Source of the DNA: Escarpia spicata
Lineage: Eukaryota; Annelida; Polychaeta; Sabellida; Siboglinidae
Direction: 5' to 3'
Length of the DNA stretch: 64,000 nucleotides
Assembly (NCBI GenBank): GCA_963995525.1
Contig: OZ023206.1
Span: forward strand, 1,736,001 to 1,800,000
Positions within the stretch are counted from its first letter, which is position 1, and every line of letters starts with the position of its first letter. This document shows, in pieces, positions 23,769 to 38,800 of this stretch. Made by a program: the position numbers and the translations under genes. The notes beneath the pieces are model-generated. The model did no database searches. It was not told the origin of the DNA and saw nothing but the letters and a program-made list of their open reading frames with translations.

Positions 23769-26374
23769 TTTCGAAAAAAAGTAATGCAAATCACAGCAAA
23801 ACGGTATTTGCAGTGCATTTTTTTCGGCGGAAGGATTTTAATGTGGTCTTACCCCAAATATATGTTTTGCACGTTACAAATCTTCACGAAGGCTAGATTG
23901 ATATCAAGCTACACACATAACTAGATTAACCCCAAATGGGAATGCATGTTAACATTTTATCCCCGTCATGTAAGTTACAAGAACATATTACGTAAGTTAT
24001 AGGTGTGAACACTCATCCCCATTTGATGTTTTATCTTGTGTAAAGCAGCAGTACCTTCAGTACTCACGAGACAAACATGTCCCATATCAAAGTTTTCGAA
24101 AAAAATTAATGCAAATCACAGCAAAACGGTATTTGCAGTGCATTTTTTTCGGCGGAAGGATTTTAATGTGGTCTTACCCCAAATAGATGTTTTGCATGTT
24201 ACAAATCTTCACGAAGGCTAGATTGATATCAAGCTACACACATAACTAGATTAACCCCAAATGGGAATGCATGTTACCGTTTTATCCCCGTCACGTAAGT
24301 TACAAGAACATATTACGTAAGTTATAGGTGTGAAAACTCATCCCCATTTGATGTTTTATCTTGTGTAAAGCAGCAGTACATTCAGTACTCACGAGACAAA
24401 CATGTCCCATGTCAACATGTTCGAAAAAAATTAATGCATATCACAGCAAAACGTTATTTGTAGTGCACTTTTTTCGGCGGAAGGATCCTTAATGTGGTCT
24501 TACCCCAAATAGATGTTTTGCATGTTACAAATCTTAACGAAGGGTAGATTGATATCAAGCTACACACATAACTAGATTAACCCCAAATGGGAATGCATGT
24601 TACCGTTTTATCCCCGTCACGTAAGTTACAAGAACATATTACGTAAGTTATAGGTGTGAAAACTCATCCCCATTTGAAGTTTTTTCTTGTCTAAAGCAGC
24701 AGTACCTTCAGTACTCACGAGACAAACATGTCCCATATCAAAGTGTTCGAAAAAAATTAATGCATATCACAGCAAAACGGTATTTGTAATGCACTTTTTT
24801 CGGCGGAAGGATATTTAATGTGGTCTTACCCCAAATAGATGTTTTGCATGTTACAAATCTTCACGAAAGCTAGATTGATATCAAGCTACACACATAACTA
24901 GATTAACCCCAAATGGGAATGCATGTTACCGTTTTATCCCCGTCACGTAAGTTACAAGAACATATTACGTAAGTTATAGGTGTGAAAACTCATCCCCATT
25001 TGATGTTTTATCTTGTCTAAAGCAGCAGTACATTCAGTACTCACGAGACAAACATGTCCCATGTAAAAAAAATCGAAAAAAATTAATGCATATCACAGCA
25101 AAACGGTATTTGTAGTGCACTTTTTTCGGCGGAAGGATCCTTAATGTGGTCTTACCCCAAATAGATGTTTTGCATGTTACAAATCTTCACGAAGGCTAGA
25201 TTGATATCAAGCTACACACATAACTAGATTAAACCCAAATGGGAATGCATGATACCGTTTTATCCCCGTCACGTAAGTTACAAGAACATATTACGTAAGT
25301 TATAGGTGTGAAAACTCATCCCCATTTGAAGTTTTTTCTTGTCTAAAGCAGCAGTACCTTCAGTACTCACGAGACAAACATGTCCCATATCAAAGTTTTC
25401 GAAAAAAATTAATGCAAATCACAGCAAAACGGTATTTGTAGTGCACTTTTTTCGGCGGAAGGATCTTTAATGTGGTCTTACCCCAAATATATGTTTTGCA
25501 CGTTACAAATCTTCACGAAGGCTAGATTGATATCAAGCTACACACATAACTAGATTAACCCCAAATGGGAATGCATGTTACCGTTTTATCCCCGTCACGT
25601 AAGTTACAAGAACATATTACGTAAGTTATAGGTGTGAAAACTCATCCCCATTTGATGTTTTATTTTGTCTAAAGCAGCAGTACATTCAGTACTCACGAGA
25701 CAAACATGTCCCATGTCAAAATGTTCGAAAAAAATTAATGCATATCACAGCAAAACGGTATTTGTAGTGCACTTTTTTCGGCGGAAGGATCCTTAATGTG
25801 GTTTTACCCCAAATAGATGTTTTGCATGTTACAAATCTTCACGAAGGCTAGATTGATATCATGCTACACACATAACTAGATTAACCCCAAATGGGAATGC
25901 ATGTTACCGTTTTATCCCCGTCACGTAAGTTACAAGAACATATTACGTAAGTTATAGGTGTGAAAACTTATCCCCATTTGATGTTTTATCTTGTCTAAAG
26001 CAGCAGTACATTCAGTACTCACGAGACAAACATGTCCCATGTAAAAATGTTCGAAAAAAATTAATGCATATCACAGCAAAACGGTATTTGTAGTGCACTT
26101 TTTTCGGCGGAAGGATCCTTAATGTGGTCTTACCCCAAATAGATGTTTTGCATGTTACAAATCTTCACGAAGGCTAGATTGATATCAAGCTACACACATA
26201 ACTAGATTAACCCCAAATGGGAATGCATGATACCGTTTTATCCCCGTCACGTAAGTTACAAGAACATATTACGTAAGTTATAGGTGTGAAAACTCATCCC
26301 CATTTGAAGTTTTTTCTTGTCTAAAGCAGCAGTACCTTCAGTACTCACGAGACAAACATGTCCCATATCAAAGT
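23769..26374 (+). repeat. Higher-order repeat copy 1: 8-mer (2606 bp)
   Basis: Monomer order O-O2-L-A-D'-T-S'-D. Compared with the fullest arrangement (O-S-S-D-O2-L-A-D'-T-S'-D) it lacks S-S-D. The missing part is explained by a junction at 24041-24053. The first monomer has the O-type ending up to CTTGTG and then continues with D-type ACCTT and ATATCAAAG straight into O2. The two 325-bp monomers O and O2 therefore lie side by side, at 23769 and 24094. Confidence 0.92.
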
Positions 26375-29300
26375 TTTCGAAAAAAAGTAATGCAAATCAC
26401 AGCAAAACGGTATTTTCAGTGCATTTTTTTCGGCGGAAGGATTTTAATGTGGTCTTACCCCAAATATATGTTTTGCACGTTACAAATCTTCACGAAGGCT
26501 AGATTGATATCAAGCTACACACATAACTAGATTAACCCCAAATGGGAATGCATGTTAACGTTTTATCCCCGTCATGTAAGTTACAAGAACATATTACGTA
26601 AGTTATAGGTGTGAACACTCATCCCCATTTGATGTTTTATCTTGTGTAAAGCAGCAGTACATTCAGTACTCACGAGACAAACATGTCCCATGTCAAAATG
26701 TTCGAAAAAAATTAATGCATATCACAGCAAAACGGTATTTGTAGTGCACTTTTTTCGGCGGAAGGATCCTTAATGTGGTCTTACCCCAAATAGATGTTTT
26801 GCATGTTACAAATCTTCACGAAGGCTAGATTGATATCATGCTACACACATAACTAGATTAACCCCAAATGGGAATGCATGTTACCGTTTTATCCCCGTCA
26901 CGTAAGTTACAAGAACATATTACGTAAGTTATAGGTGTGAAAACTTATCCCCATTTGATGTTTTATCTTGTCTAAAGCAGCAGTACATTCAGTACTCACG
27001 AGACAAACATGTCCCATGTAAAAATGTTCGAAAAAAATTAATGCATATCACAGCAAAACGGTATTTGTAGTGCACTTTTTTCGGCGGAAGGTACCTTAAT
27101 GTGGTCTTACCCCAAATAGATGTTTTGCATGTTACAAATCTTCACGAAGGCTAGATTGATATCAAGCTACACACATAACTAGATTAACCCCAAATGGGAA
27201 TGCATGATACCGTTTTATCCCCGTCACGTAAGTTACAAGAACATATTACGTAAGTTATAGGTGTGAAAACTCATCCCCATTTGAAGTTTTTTCTTGTCTA
27301 AAGCAGCAGTACCTTCAGTACTCACGAGACAAACATGTCCCATATCAAAGTTTTCGAAAAAAAGTAATGCAAATCACAGCAAAACGGTATTTGCAGTGCA
27401 TTTTTTTCGGCGGAAGGATTTTAATGTGGTCTTACCCCAAATAGATGTTTTGCATGTTACAAATCTTCACGAAGGCTAGATTGATATCAAGCTACACACA
27501 TAACTAGATTAACCCCAAATGGGAATGCATGTTACCGTTTTATCCCCGTCACGTAAGTTACAAGAACATATTACGTAAGTTATAGGTGTGAAAACTCATC
27601 CCCATTTGATGTTTTATCTTGTGTAAAGCAGCAGTACATTCAGTACTCACGAGACAAACATGTCCCATGTCAACATGTTCGAAAAAAATTAATGCATATC
27701 ACAGCAAAACGTTATTTGTAGTGCACTTTTTTCGGCGGAAGGATCCTTAATGTGGTCTTACCCCAAATAGATGTTTTGCATGTTACAAATCTTAACGAAG
27801 GGTAGATTGATATCAAGCTACACACATAACTAGATTAACCCCAAATGGGAATGCATGTTACCGTTTTATCCCCGTCACGTAAGTTACAAGAACTTATTAC
27901 GTAAGTTATAGGTGTGAAAACTCATCCCCATTTGAAGTTTTTTCTTGTCTAAAGCAGCAGTACCTTCAGTACTCACGAGACAAACATGTCCCATATCAAA
28001 GTGTTCGAAAAAAATTAATGCATATCACAGCAAAACGGTATTTGTAATGCACTTTTTTCGGCGGAAGGATATTTAATGTGGTCTTACCCCAAATAGATGT
28101 TTTGCATGTTACAAATCTTCACGAAAGCTAGATTGATATCAAGCTACACACATAACTAGATTAACCCCAAATGGGAATGCATGTTACCGTTTTATCCCCG
28201 TCACGTAAGTTACAAGAACATATTACGTAAGTTATAGGTGTGAAAACTCATCCCCATTTGAAGTTTTTTCTTGTCTAAAGCAGCAGTACCTTCAGTACTC
28301 ACGAGACAAACATGTCCCATATCAAAGTTTTCGAAAAAAATTAATGCAAATCACAGCAAAACGGTATTTGTAGTGCACTTTTTTCGGCGGAAGGATCTTT
28401 AATGTGGTCTTACCCCAAATATATGTTTTGCACGTTACAAATCTTCACGAAGGCTAGATTGATATCAAGCTACACACATAACTAGATTAACCCCAAATGG
28501 GAATGCATGTTACCGTTTTATCCCCGTCACGTAAGTTACAAGAACATATTACGTAAGTTATAGGTGTGAAAACTCATCCCCATTTGATGTTTTATCTTGT
28601 CTAAAGCAGCAGTACATTCAGTACTCACGAGACAAACATGTCCCATGTAAAAAAATTCGAAAAAAATTAATGCATATCACAGCAAAACGGTATTTGTAGT
28701 GCACTTTTTTCGGCGGAAGGATCCTTAATGTGGTCTTACCCCAAATAGATGTTTTGCATGTTACAAATCTTCACGAAGGCTAGATTGATATCAAGCTACA
28801 CACATAACTAGATTAAACCCAAATGGGAATGCATGATACCGTTTTATCCCCGTCACGTAAGTTACAAGAACATATTACGTAAGTTATAGGTGTGAAAACT
28901 CATCCCCATTTGAAGTTTTTTCTTGTCTAAAGCAGCAGTACCTTCAGTACTCACGAGACAAACATGTCCCATATCAAAGTTTTCGAAAAAAATTAATGCA
29001 AATCACAGCAAAACGGTATTTGTAGTGCACTTTTTTCGGCGGAAGGATCTTTAATGTGGTCTTACCCCAAATATATGTTTTACACGTTACAAATCTTCAC
29101 GAAGGCTAGATTGATATCAAGCTACACACATAACTAGATTAACCCCAAATGGGAATGCATGTTACCGTTTTATCCCCGTCACGTAAGTTACAAGAACATA
29201 TTACGTAAGTTATAGGTGTGAAAACTCATCCCCATTTGATGTTTTATTTTGTCTAAAGCAGCAGTACATTCAGTACTCACGAGACAAACATGTCCCATGT

Positions 29301-29958
29301 CAAAATGTTCGAAAAAAATTAATGCATATCACAGCAAAACGGTATTTGTAGTGCACTTTTTTCGGCGGAAGGATCCTTAATGTGGTTTTACCCCAAATAG
29401 ATGTTTTGCATGTTACAAATCTTCACGAAGGCTAGATTGATATCATGCTACACACATAACTAGATTAACCCCAAATGGGAATGCATGTTACCGTTTTATC
29501 CCCGTCACGTAAGTTACAAGAACATATTACGTAAGTTATAGGTGTGAAAACTTATCCCCATTTGATGTTTTATCTTGTCTAAAGCAGCAGTACATTCAGT
29601 ACTCACGAGACAAACATGTCCCATGTAAAAATGTTCGAAAAAAATTAATGCATATCACAGCAAAACGGTATTTGTAGTGCACTTTTTTCGGCGGAAGGAT
29701 CCTTAATGTGGTCTTACCCCAAATAGATGTTTTGCATGTTACAAATCTTCACGAAGGCTAGATTGATATCAAGCTACACACATAACTAGATTAACCCCAA
29801 ATGGGAATGCATGATACCGTTTTATCCCCGTCACGTAAGTTACAAGAACATATTACGTAAGTTATAGGTGTGAAAACTCATCCCCATTTGAAGTTTTTTC
29901 TTGTCTAAAGCAGCAGTACCTTCAGTACTCACGAGACAAACATGTCCCATATCAAAGT
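26375..29958 (+). repeat. Higher-order repeat copy 2: 11-mer (3584 bp)
   Basis: Order O-S-D-O2-L-A-T-D'-T-S'-D. One S is missing relative to the fullest order. The A monomer (28003) ends with the GAAGTTTTTTC/ACCTT/ATATCAAAG haplotype, and the following T (28329) ends with GTAAAAAAATTCG, which is the usual A ending. So one monomer appears inserted between the two halves of A. Private changes include TTTTCAGTGC near 26412, GGTACCTTAA near 27090 (the BamHI site changed to KpnI, GGTACC) and AACTTATTACG near 27892. Confidence 0.92.
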
Positions 29959-32891
29959 TTTCGAAAAAAAGTAATGCAAATCACAGCAAAACGGTATTTG
30001 CAGTGCATTTTTTTCGGCGGAAGGATTTTAATGTGGTCTTACCCCAAATATATGTTTTGCACGTTACAAATCTTCACGAAGGCTAGATTGATATCAAGCT
30101 ACACACATAACTAGATTAACCCCAAATGGGAATGCATGTTAACGTTTTATCCCCGTCATGTAAGTTACAAGAACATATTACGTAAGTTATAGGTGTGAAC
30201 ACTCATCCCCATTTGATGTTTTATCTTGTGTAAAGCAGCAGTACATTCAGTACTCACGAGACAAACATGTCCCATGTCAAAATGTTCGAAAAAAATTAAT
30301 GCATATCACAGCAAAACGGTATTTGTAGTGCACTTTTTTCGGCGGAAGGATCCTTAATGTGGTCTTACCCCAAATAGATGTTTTGCATGTTACAAATCTT
30401 CACGAAGGCTAGATTGATATCATGCTACACACATAACTAGATTAACCCCAAATGGGAATGCATGTTACCGTTTTATCCCCGTCACGTAAGTTACAAGAAC
30501 ATATTACGTAAGTTATAGGTGTGAAAACTTATCCCCATTTGATGTTTTATCTTGTCTAAAGCAGCAGTACATTCAGTACTCACGAGACAAACATGTCCCA
30601 TGTAAAAATGTTCGAAAAAAATTAATACATATCACAGCAAAACGGTATTTGTAGTGCACTTTTTTCGGCGGAAGGATCCTTAATGTGGTCTTACCCCAAA
30701 TAGATGTTTTGCATGTTACAAATCTTCACGAAGGCTAGATTGATATCATGCTACACACATAACTAGATTAACCCCAAATGGGAATGCATGTTACCGTTTT
30801 ATCCCCGTCACGTAAGTTACAAGAACATATTACGTAAGTTATAGGTGTGAAAACTTATCCCCATTTGATGTTTTATCTTGTCTAAAGCAGCAGTACATTC
30901 AGTACTCACGAGACAAACATGTCCCATGTAAAAATGTTCGAAAAAAATTAATGCATATCACAGCAAAACGGTATTTGTAGTGCACTTTTTTCGGCGGAAG
31001 GATCCTTAATGTGGTCTTACCCCAAATAGATGTTTTGCATGTTACAAATCTTCACGAAGGCTAGATTGATATCAAGCTACACACATAACTAGATTAACCC
31101 CAAATGGGAATGCATGATACCGTTTTATCCCCGTCACGTAAGTTACAAGAACATATTACGTAAGTTATAGGTGTGAAAACTCATCCCCATTTGAAGTTTT
31201 TTCTTGTCTAAAGCAGCAGTACCTTCAGTACTCACGAGACAAACATGTCCCATATCAAAGTGTTCGAAAAAAATTAATTCATATCACAGCAAAACGGTAT
31301 TTGTAATGCACTTTTTTCGGCGGAAGGATATTTAATGTGGTCTTACCCCAAATAGATGTTTTGCATGTTACAAATCTTCACGAAAGCTAGATTGATATCA
31401 AGCTACACACATAACTAGATTAACCCCAAATGGGAATGCATGTTACCGTTTTATCCCCGTCACGTAAGTTACAAGAACATATTACGTAAGTTATAGGTGT
31501 GAAAACTCATCCCCATTTGATGTTTTATCTTGTCTAAAGCAGCAGTACATTCAGTACTCACGAGACAAACATGTCCCATGTAAAAAAATTCGAAAAAAAT
31601 TAATGCATATCACAGCAAAACGGTATTTGTAGTGCACTTTTTTCGGCGGAAGGATCCTTAATGTGGTCTTACCCCAAATAGATGTTTTGCATGTTACAAA
31701 TCTTCACGAAGGCTAGATTGATATCAAGCTACACACATAACTAGATTAAACCCAAATGAGAATGCATGATACCGTTTTATCCCCGTCACGTAAGTTACAA
31801 GAACATATTACGTAAGTTATAGGTGTGAAAACTCATCCCCATTTGAAGTTTTTTCTTGTCTAAAGCAGCAGTACCTTCAGTACTCACGAGACAAACATGT
31901 CCCATATCAAAGTTTTCGAAAAAAATTAATGCAAATCACAGCAAAACGGTATTTGTAGTGCACTTTTTTCGGCGGAAGGATCTTTAATGTGGTCTTACCC
32001 CAAATATATGTTTTGCACGTTACAAATCTTCACGAAGGCTAGATTGATATCAAGCTACACACATAACTAGATTAACCCCAAATGGGAATGCATGTTACCG
32101 TTTTATCCCCGTCACGTAAGTTACAAGAACATATTACGTAAGTTATAGGTGTGAAAACTCATCCCCATTTGATGTTTTATTTTGTCTAAAGCAGCAGTAC
32201 ATTCAGTACTCACGAGACAAACATGTCCCATGTCAAAATGTTCGAAAAAAATTAATGCATATCACAGCAAAACGGTATTTGTAGTGCACTTTTTTCGGCG
32301 GAAGGATCCTTAATGTGGTTTTACCCCAAATAGATGTTTTGCATGTTACAAATCTTCACGAAAGCTAGATTGATATCATGCTACACACATAACTAGATTA
32401 ACCCCAAATGGGAATGCATGTTACCGTTTTATCCCCGTCACGTAAGTTACAAGAACATATTACGTAAGTTATAGGTGTGAAAACTTATCCCCATTTGATG
32501 TTTTATCTTGTCTAAAGCAGCAGTACATTCAGTACTCACGAGACAAACATGTCCCATGTAAAAATGTTCGAAAAAAATTAATGCATATCACAGCAAAACG
32601 GTATTTGTAGTGCACTTTTTTCGGCGGAAGGATCCTTAATGTGGTCTTACCCCAAATAGATGTTTTGCATGTTACAAATCTTCACGAAGGCTAGATTGAT
32701 ATCAAGCTACACACATAACTAGATTAACCCCAAATGGGAATGCATGATACCGTTTTATCCCCGTCACGTAAGTTACAAGAACATATTACGTAAGTTATAG
32801 GTGTGAAAACTCATCCCCATTTGAAGTTTTTTCTTGTCTAAAGCAGCAGTACCTTCAGTACTCACGAGACAAACATGTCCCATATCAAAGT
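29959..32891 (+). repeat. Higher-order repeat copy 3: 9-mer (2933 bp)
   Basis: Order O-S-S-D-A-D'-T-S'-D. O2 and L are missing. The D monomer at 30936 starts as D (GATACCG) but ends with the L-type CAAAGTGTTCG, so D and L were fused somewhere in 31110-31258. It shares the private changes TTAATACATATC (near 30624) and AAATGAGAATG (near 31755) with the next copy only. Its own changes include TTAATTCATATC near 31275 and CGAAAGCTAG near 32360 in the S' monomer. Confidence 0.94.
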
Positions 32892-35824
32892 TTTCGAAAA
32901 AAAGTAATGCAAATCACAGCAAAACGGTATTTGCAGTGCATTTTTTTCGGCGGAAGGATTTTAATGTGGTCTTACCCCAAATATATGTTTTGCACGTTAC
33001 AAATCTTCACGAAGGCTAGATTGATATCAAGCTACACACATAACTAGATTAACCCCAAATGGGAATGCATGTTAACGTTTTATCCCCGTCATGTAAGTTA
33101 CAAGAACATATTACGTAAGTTATAGGTGTGAACACTCATCCCCATTTGATGTTTTATCTTGTGTAAAGCAGCAGTACATTCAGTACTCACGAGACAAACA
33201 TGTCCCATGTCAAAATGTTCGAAAAAAATTAATGCATATCACAGCAAAACGGTATTTGTAGTGCACTTTTTTCGGCGGAAGGATCCTTAATGTGGTCTTA
33301 CCCCAAATAGATGTTTTGCATGTTACAAATCTTCACGAAGGCTAGATTGATATCATGCTACACACATAACTAGATTAACCCCAAATGGGAATGCATGTTA
33401 CCGTTTTATCCCCGTCACGTAAGTTACAAGAACATATTACGTAAGTTATAGGTGTGAAAACTTATCCCCATTTGATGTTTTATCTTGTCTAAAGCAGCAG
33501 TACATTCAGTACTCACGAGACAAACATGTCCCATGTAAAAATGTTCGAAAAAAATTAATACATATCACAGCAAAACGGTATTTGTAGTGCACTTTTTTCG
33601 GCGGAAGGATCCTTAATGTGGTCTTACCCCAAATAGATGTTTTGCATGTTACAAATCTTCACGAAGGCTAGATTGATATCATGCTACACACATAACTAGA
33701 TTAACCCCAAATGGGAATGCATGTTACCGTTTTATCCCCGTCACGTAAGTTACAAGAACATATTACGTAAGTTATAGGTGTGAAAACTTATCCCCATTTG
33801 ATGTTTTATCTTGTCTAAAGCAGCAGTACATTCAGTACTCACGAGACAAACATGTCCCATGTAAAAATGTTCGAAAAAAATTAATGCATATCACAGCAAA
33901 ACGGTATTTGTAGTGCACTTTTTTCGGCGGAAGGATCCTTAATGTGGTCTTACCCCAAATAGATGTTTTGCATGTTACAAATCTTCACGAAGGCTAGATT
34001 GATATCAAGCTACACACATAACTAGATTAACCCCAAATGGGAATGCATGATACCGTTTTATCCCCGTCACGTAAGTTACAAGAACATATTACGTAAGTTA
34101 TAGGTGTGAAAACTCATCCCCATTTGAAGTTTTTTCTTGTCTAAAGCAGCAGTACCTTCAGTACTCACGAGACAAACATGTCCCATATCAAAGTGTTCGA
34201 AAAAAATTAATGCATATCACAGCAAAACGGTATTTGTAATGCACTTTTTTCGGCGGAAGGATATTTAATGTGGTCTTACCCCAAATAGATGTTTTGCATG
34301 TTACAAATCTTCACGAAAGCTAGATTGATATCAAGCTACACACATAACTAGATTAACCCCAAATGGGAATGCATGTTACCGTTTTATCCCCGTCACGTAA
34401 GTTACAAGAACATATTACGTAAGTTATAGGTGTGAAAACTCATCCCCATTTGATGTTTTATCTTGTCTAAAGCAGCAGTACATTCAGTACTCACGAGACA
34501 AACATGTCCCATGTAAAAAAATTCGAAAAAAATTAATGCATATCACAGCAAAACGGTATTTGTAGTGCACTTTTTTCGGCGGAAGGATCCTTAATGTGGT
34601 CTTACCCCAAATAGATGTTTTGCATGTTACAAATCTTCACGAAGGCTAGATTGATATCAAGCTACACACATAACTAGATTAAACCCAAATGAGAATGCAT
34701 GATACCGTTTTATCCCCGTCACGTAAGTTACAAGAACATATTACGTAAGTTATAGGTGTGAAAACTCATCCCCATTTGAAGTTTTTTCTTGTCTAAAGCA
34801 GCAGTACCTTCAGTACTCACGAGACAAACATGTCCCATATCAAAGTTTTCGAAAAAAATTAATGTAAATCACAGCAAAACGGTATTTGTAGTGCACTTTT
34901 TTCGGCGGAAGGATCTTTAATGTGGTCTTACCCCAAATATATGTTTTGCACGTTACAAATCTTCACGAAGGCTAGATTGATATCAAGCTACACACATAAC
35001 TAGATTAACCCCAAATGGGAATGCATGTTACCGTTTTATCCCCGTCACGTAAGTTACAAGAACATATTACGTAAGTTATAGGTGTGAAAACTCATCCCCA
35101 TTTGATGTTTTATTTTGTCTAAAGCAGCAGTACATTCAGTACTCACGAGACAAACATGTCCCATGTCAAAATGTTCGAAAAAAATTAATGCATATCACAG
35201 CAAAACGGTATTTGTAGTGCACTTTTTTCGGCGGAAGGATCCTTAATGTGGTTTTACCCCAAATAGATGTTTTGCATGTTACAAATCTTCACGAAGGCTA
35301 GATTGATATCATGCTACACACATAACTAGATTAACCCCAAATGGGAATGCATGTTACCGTTTTATCCCCGTCACGTAAGTTACAAGAACATATTACGTAA
35401 GTTATAGGTGTGAAAACTTATCCCCATTTGATGTTTTATCTTGTCTAAAGCAGCAGTACATTCAGTACTCACGAGACAAACATGTCCCATGTAAAAATGT
35501 TCGAAAAAAATTAATGCATATCACAGCAAAACGGTATTTGTAGTGCACTTTTTTCGGCGGAAGGATCCTTAATGTGGTCTTACCCCAAATAGATGTTTTG
35601 CATGTTACAAATCTTCACGAAGGCTAGATTGATATCAAGCTACACACATAACTAGATTAACCCCAAATGGGAATGCATGATACCGTTTTATCCCCGTCAC
35701 GTAAGTTACAAGAACATATTACGTAAGTTATAGGTGTGAAAACTCATCCCCATTTGAAGTTTTTTCTTGTCTAAAGCAGCAGTACCTTCAGTACTCACGA
35801 GACAAACATGTCCCATATCAAAGT
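32892..35824 (+). repeat. Higher-order repeat copy 4: 9-mer (2933 bp), tandem copy of the preceding one
   Basis: It has the same nine monomers in the same order as 29959-32891, including the D/L fusion, TTAATACATATC near 33557 and AAATGAGAATG near 34688. By eye only a few substitutions separate the two 2933-bp copies: two at the private sites of copy 3, and AATGTAAATC near 34861 here. This marks a recent duplication of the whole 9-mer. Confidence 0.94.
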
Positions 35825-38800
35825 TTTCGAAAAAAAGTAATGCAAATCACAGCAAAACGGTATTTGCAGTGCATTTTTTTCGGCGGAAGGATTTTAATGT
35901 GGTCTTACCCCAAATATATGTTTTGCACGTTACAAATCTTCACGAAGGCTAGATTGATATCAAGCTACACACATAACTAGATTAACCCCAAATGGGAATG
36001 CATGTTAACGTTTTATCCCCGTCATGTAAGTTACAAGAACATATTACGTAAGTTATAGGTGTGAACACTCATCCCCATTTGATGTTTTATCTTGTGTAAA
36101 GCAGCAGTACATTCAGTACTCACGAGACAAACATGTCCCATGTCAAAATGTTCGAAAAAAATTAATGCATATCACAGCAAAACGGTATTTGTAGTGCACT
36201 TTTTTCGGCGGAAGGATCCTTAATGTGGTCTTACCCCAAATAGATGTTTTGCATGTTACAAATCTTCACGAAGGCTAGATTGATATCATGCTACACACAT
36301 AACTAGATTAACCCCAAATGGGAATGCATGTTACCGTTTTATCCCCGTCACGTAAGTTACAAGAACATATTACGTAAGTTATAGGTGTGAAAACTTATCC
36401 CCATTTGATGTTTTATCTTGTCTAAAGCAGCAGTACATTCAGTACTCACGAGACAAACATGTCCCATGTAAAAATGTTCGAAAAAAATTAATGCATATCA
36501 CAGCAAAACGGTATTTGTAGTGCACTTTTTTCGGCGGAAGGATCCTTAATGTGGTCTTACCCCAAATAGATGTTTTGCATGTTACAAATCTTCACGAAGG
36601 CTAGATTGATATCATGCTACACACATAACTAGATTAACCCCAAATGGGAATGCATGTTACCGTTTTATCCCCGTCACGTAAGTTACAAGAACATATTACG
36701 TAAGTTATAGGTGTGAAAACTTATCCCCATTTGATGTTTTATCTTGTCTAAAGCAGCAGTACATTCAGTACTCACGAGACAAACATGTCCCATATCAAAG
36801 TTTTCGAAAAAAATTAATGCAAATCACAGCAAAACGGTATTTGCAGTGCATTTTTTTCGGCGGAAGGATTTTAATGTGGTCTTACCCCAAATAGATGTTT
36901 TGCATGTTACAAATCTTCACGAAGGCTAGATTGATATCAAGCTACACACATAACTAGATTAACCCCAAATGGGAATGCATGTTACCGTTTTATCCCCGTC
37001 ACGTAAGTTACAAGAACATATTACGTAAGTTATAGGTGTGAAAACTCATCCCCATTTGATATTTTATCTTGTGTAAAGCAGCAGTACATTCAGTACTCAC
37101 GAGACAAACATGTCCCATGTCAACATGTTCGAAAAAAATTAATGCATATCACAGCAAAACGTTATTTGTAGTGCACTTTTTTCGGCGGAAGGATCCTTAA
37201 TGTGGTCTTACCCCAAATAGATGTTTTGCATGTTACAAATCTTAACGAAGGGTAGATTGATATCAAGCTACACACATAACTAGATTAACCCCAAATGGGA
37301 ATGCATGTTACCGTTTTATCCCCGTCACGTAAGTTACAAGAACATATTACGTAAGTTATAGGTGTGAAAACTCATCCCCATTTGAAGTTTTTTCTTGTCT
37401 AAAGCAGCAGTACCTTCAGTACTCACGAGACAAACATGTCCCATATCAAAGTGTTCGAAAAAAATTAATGCATATCACAGCAAAACGGTATTTGTAATGC
37501 ACTTTTTTCGGCGGAAGGATATTTAATGTGGTCTTACCCCAAATAGATGTTTTGCATGTTACAAATCTTCACGAAAGCTAGATTGATATCAAGCTACACA
37601 CATAACTAGATTAACCCCAAATGGGAATGCATGTTACCGTTTTATCCCCGTCACGTAAGTTACAAGAACATATTACGTAAGTTATAGGTGTGAAAACTCA
37701 TCCCCATTTGATGTTTTATCTTGTCTAAAGCAGCAGTACATTCAGTACTCACGAGACAAACATGTCCCATGTAAAAAAATTCGAAAAAAATTAATGCATA
37801 TCACAGCAAAACGGTATTTGTAGTGCACTTTTTTCGGCGGAAGGATCCTTAATGTGGTCTTACCCCAAATAGATGTTTTGCATGTTACAAATCTTCACGA
37901 AGGCTAGATTGATATCAAGCTACACACATAACTAGATTAAACCCAAATGGGAATGCATGATACCGTTTTATCCCCGTCACGTAAGTTACAAGAACATATT
38001 ACGTAAGTTATAGGTGTGAAAACTCATCCCCATTTGAAGTTTTTTCTTGTCTAAAGCAGCAGTACCTTCAGTACTCACGAGACAAACATGTCCCATATCA
38101 AAGTTTTCGAAAAAAATTAATGCAAATCACAGCAAAACGGTATTTGTAGTGCACTTTTTTCGGCGGAAGGATCTTTAATGTGGTCTTACCCCAAATATAT
38201 GTTTTGCACGTTACAAATCTTCACGAAGGCTAGATTGATATCAAGCTACACACATAACTAGATTAACCCCAAATGGGAATGCATGTTACCGTTTTATCCC
38301 CGTCACGTAAGTTACAAGAACATATTACGTAAGTTATAGGTGTGAAAACTCATCCCCATTTGATGTTTTATTTTGTCTAAAGCAGCAGTACATTCAGTAC
38401 TCACGAGACAAACATGTCCCATGTCAAAATGTTCGAAAAAAATTAATGCATATCACAGCAAAACGGTATTTGTAGTGCACTTTTTTCGGCGGAAGGATCC
38501 TTAATGTGGTTTTACCCCAAATAGATGTTTTGCATGTTACAAATCTTCACGAAGGCTAGATTGATATCATGCTACACACATAACTAGATTAACCCCAAAT
38601 GGGAATGCATGTTACCGTTTTATCCCCGTCACGTAAGTTACAAGAACATATTACGTAAGTTATAGGTGTGAAAACTTATCCCCATTTGATGTTTTATCTT
38701 GTCTAAAGCAGCAGTACATTCAGTACTCACGAGACAAACATGTCCCATGTAAAAATGTTCGAAAAAAATTAATGCATATCACAGCAAAACGGTATTTGTA

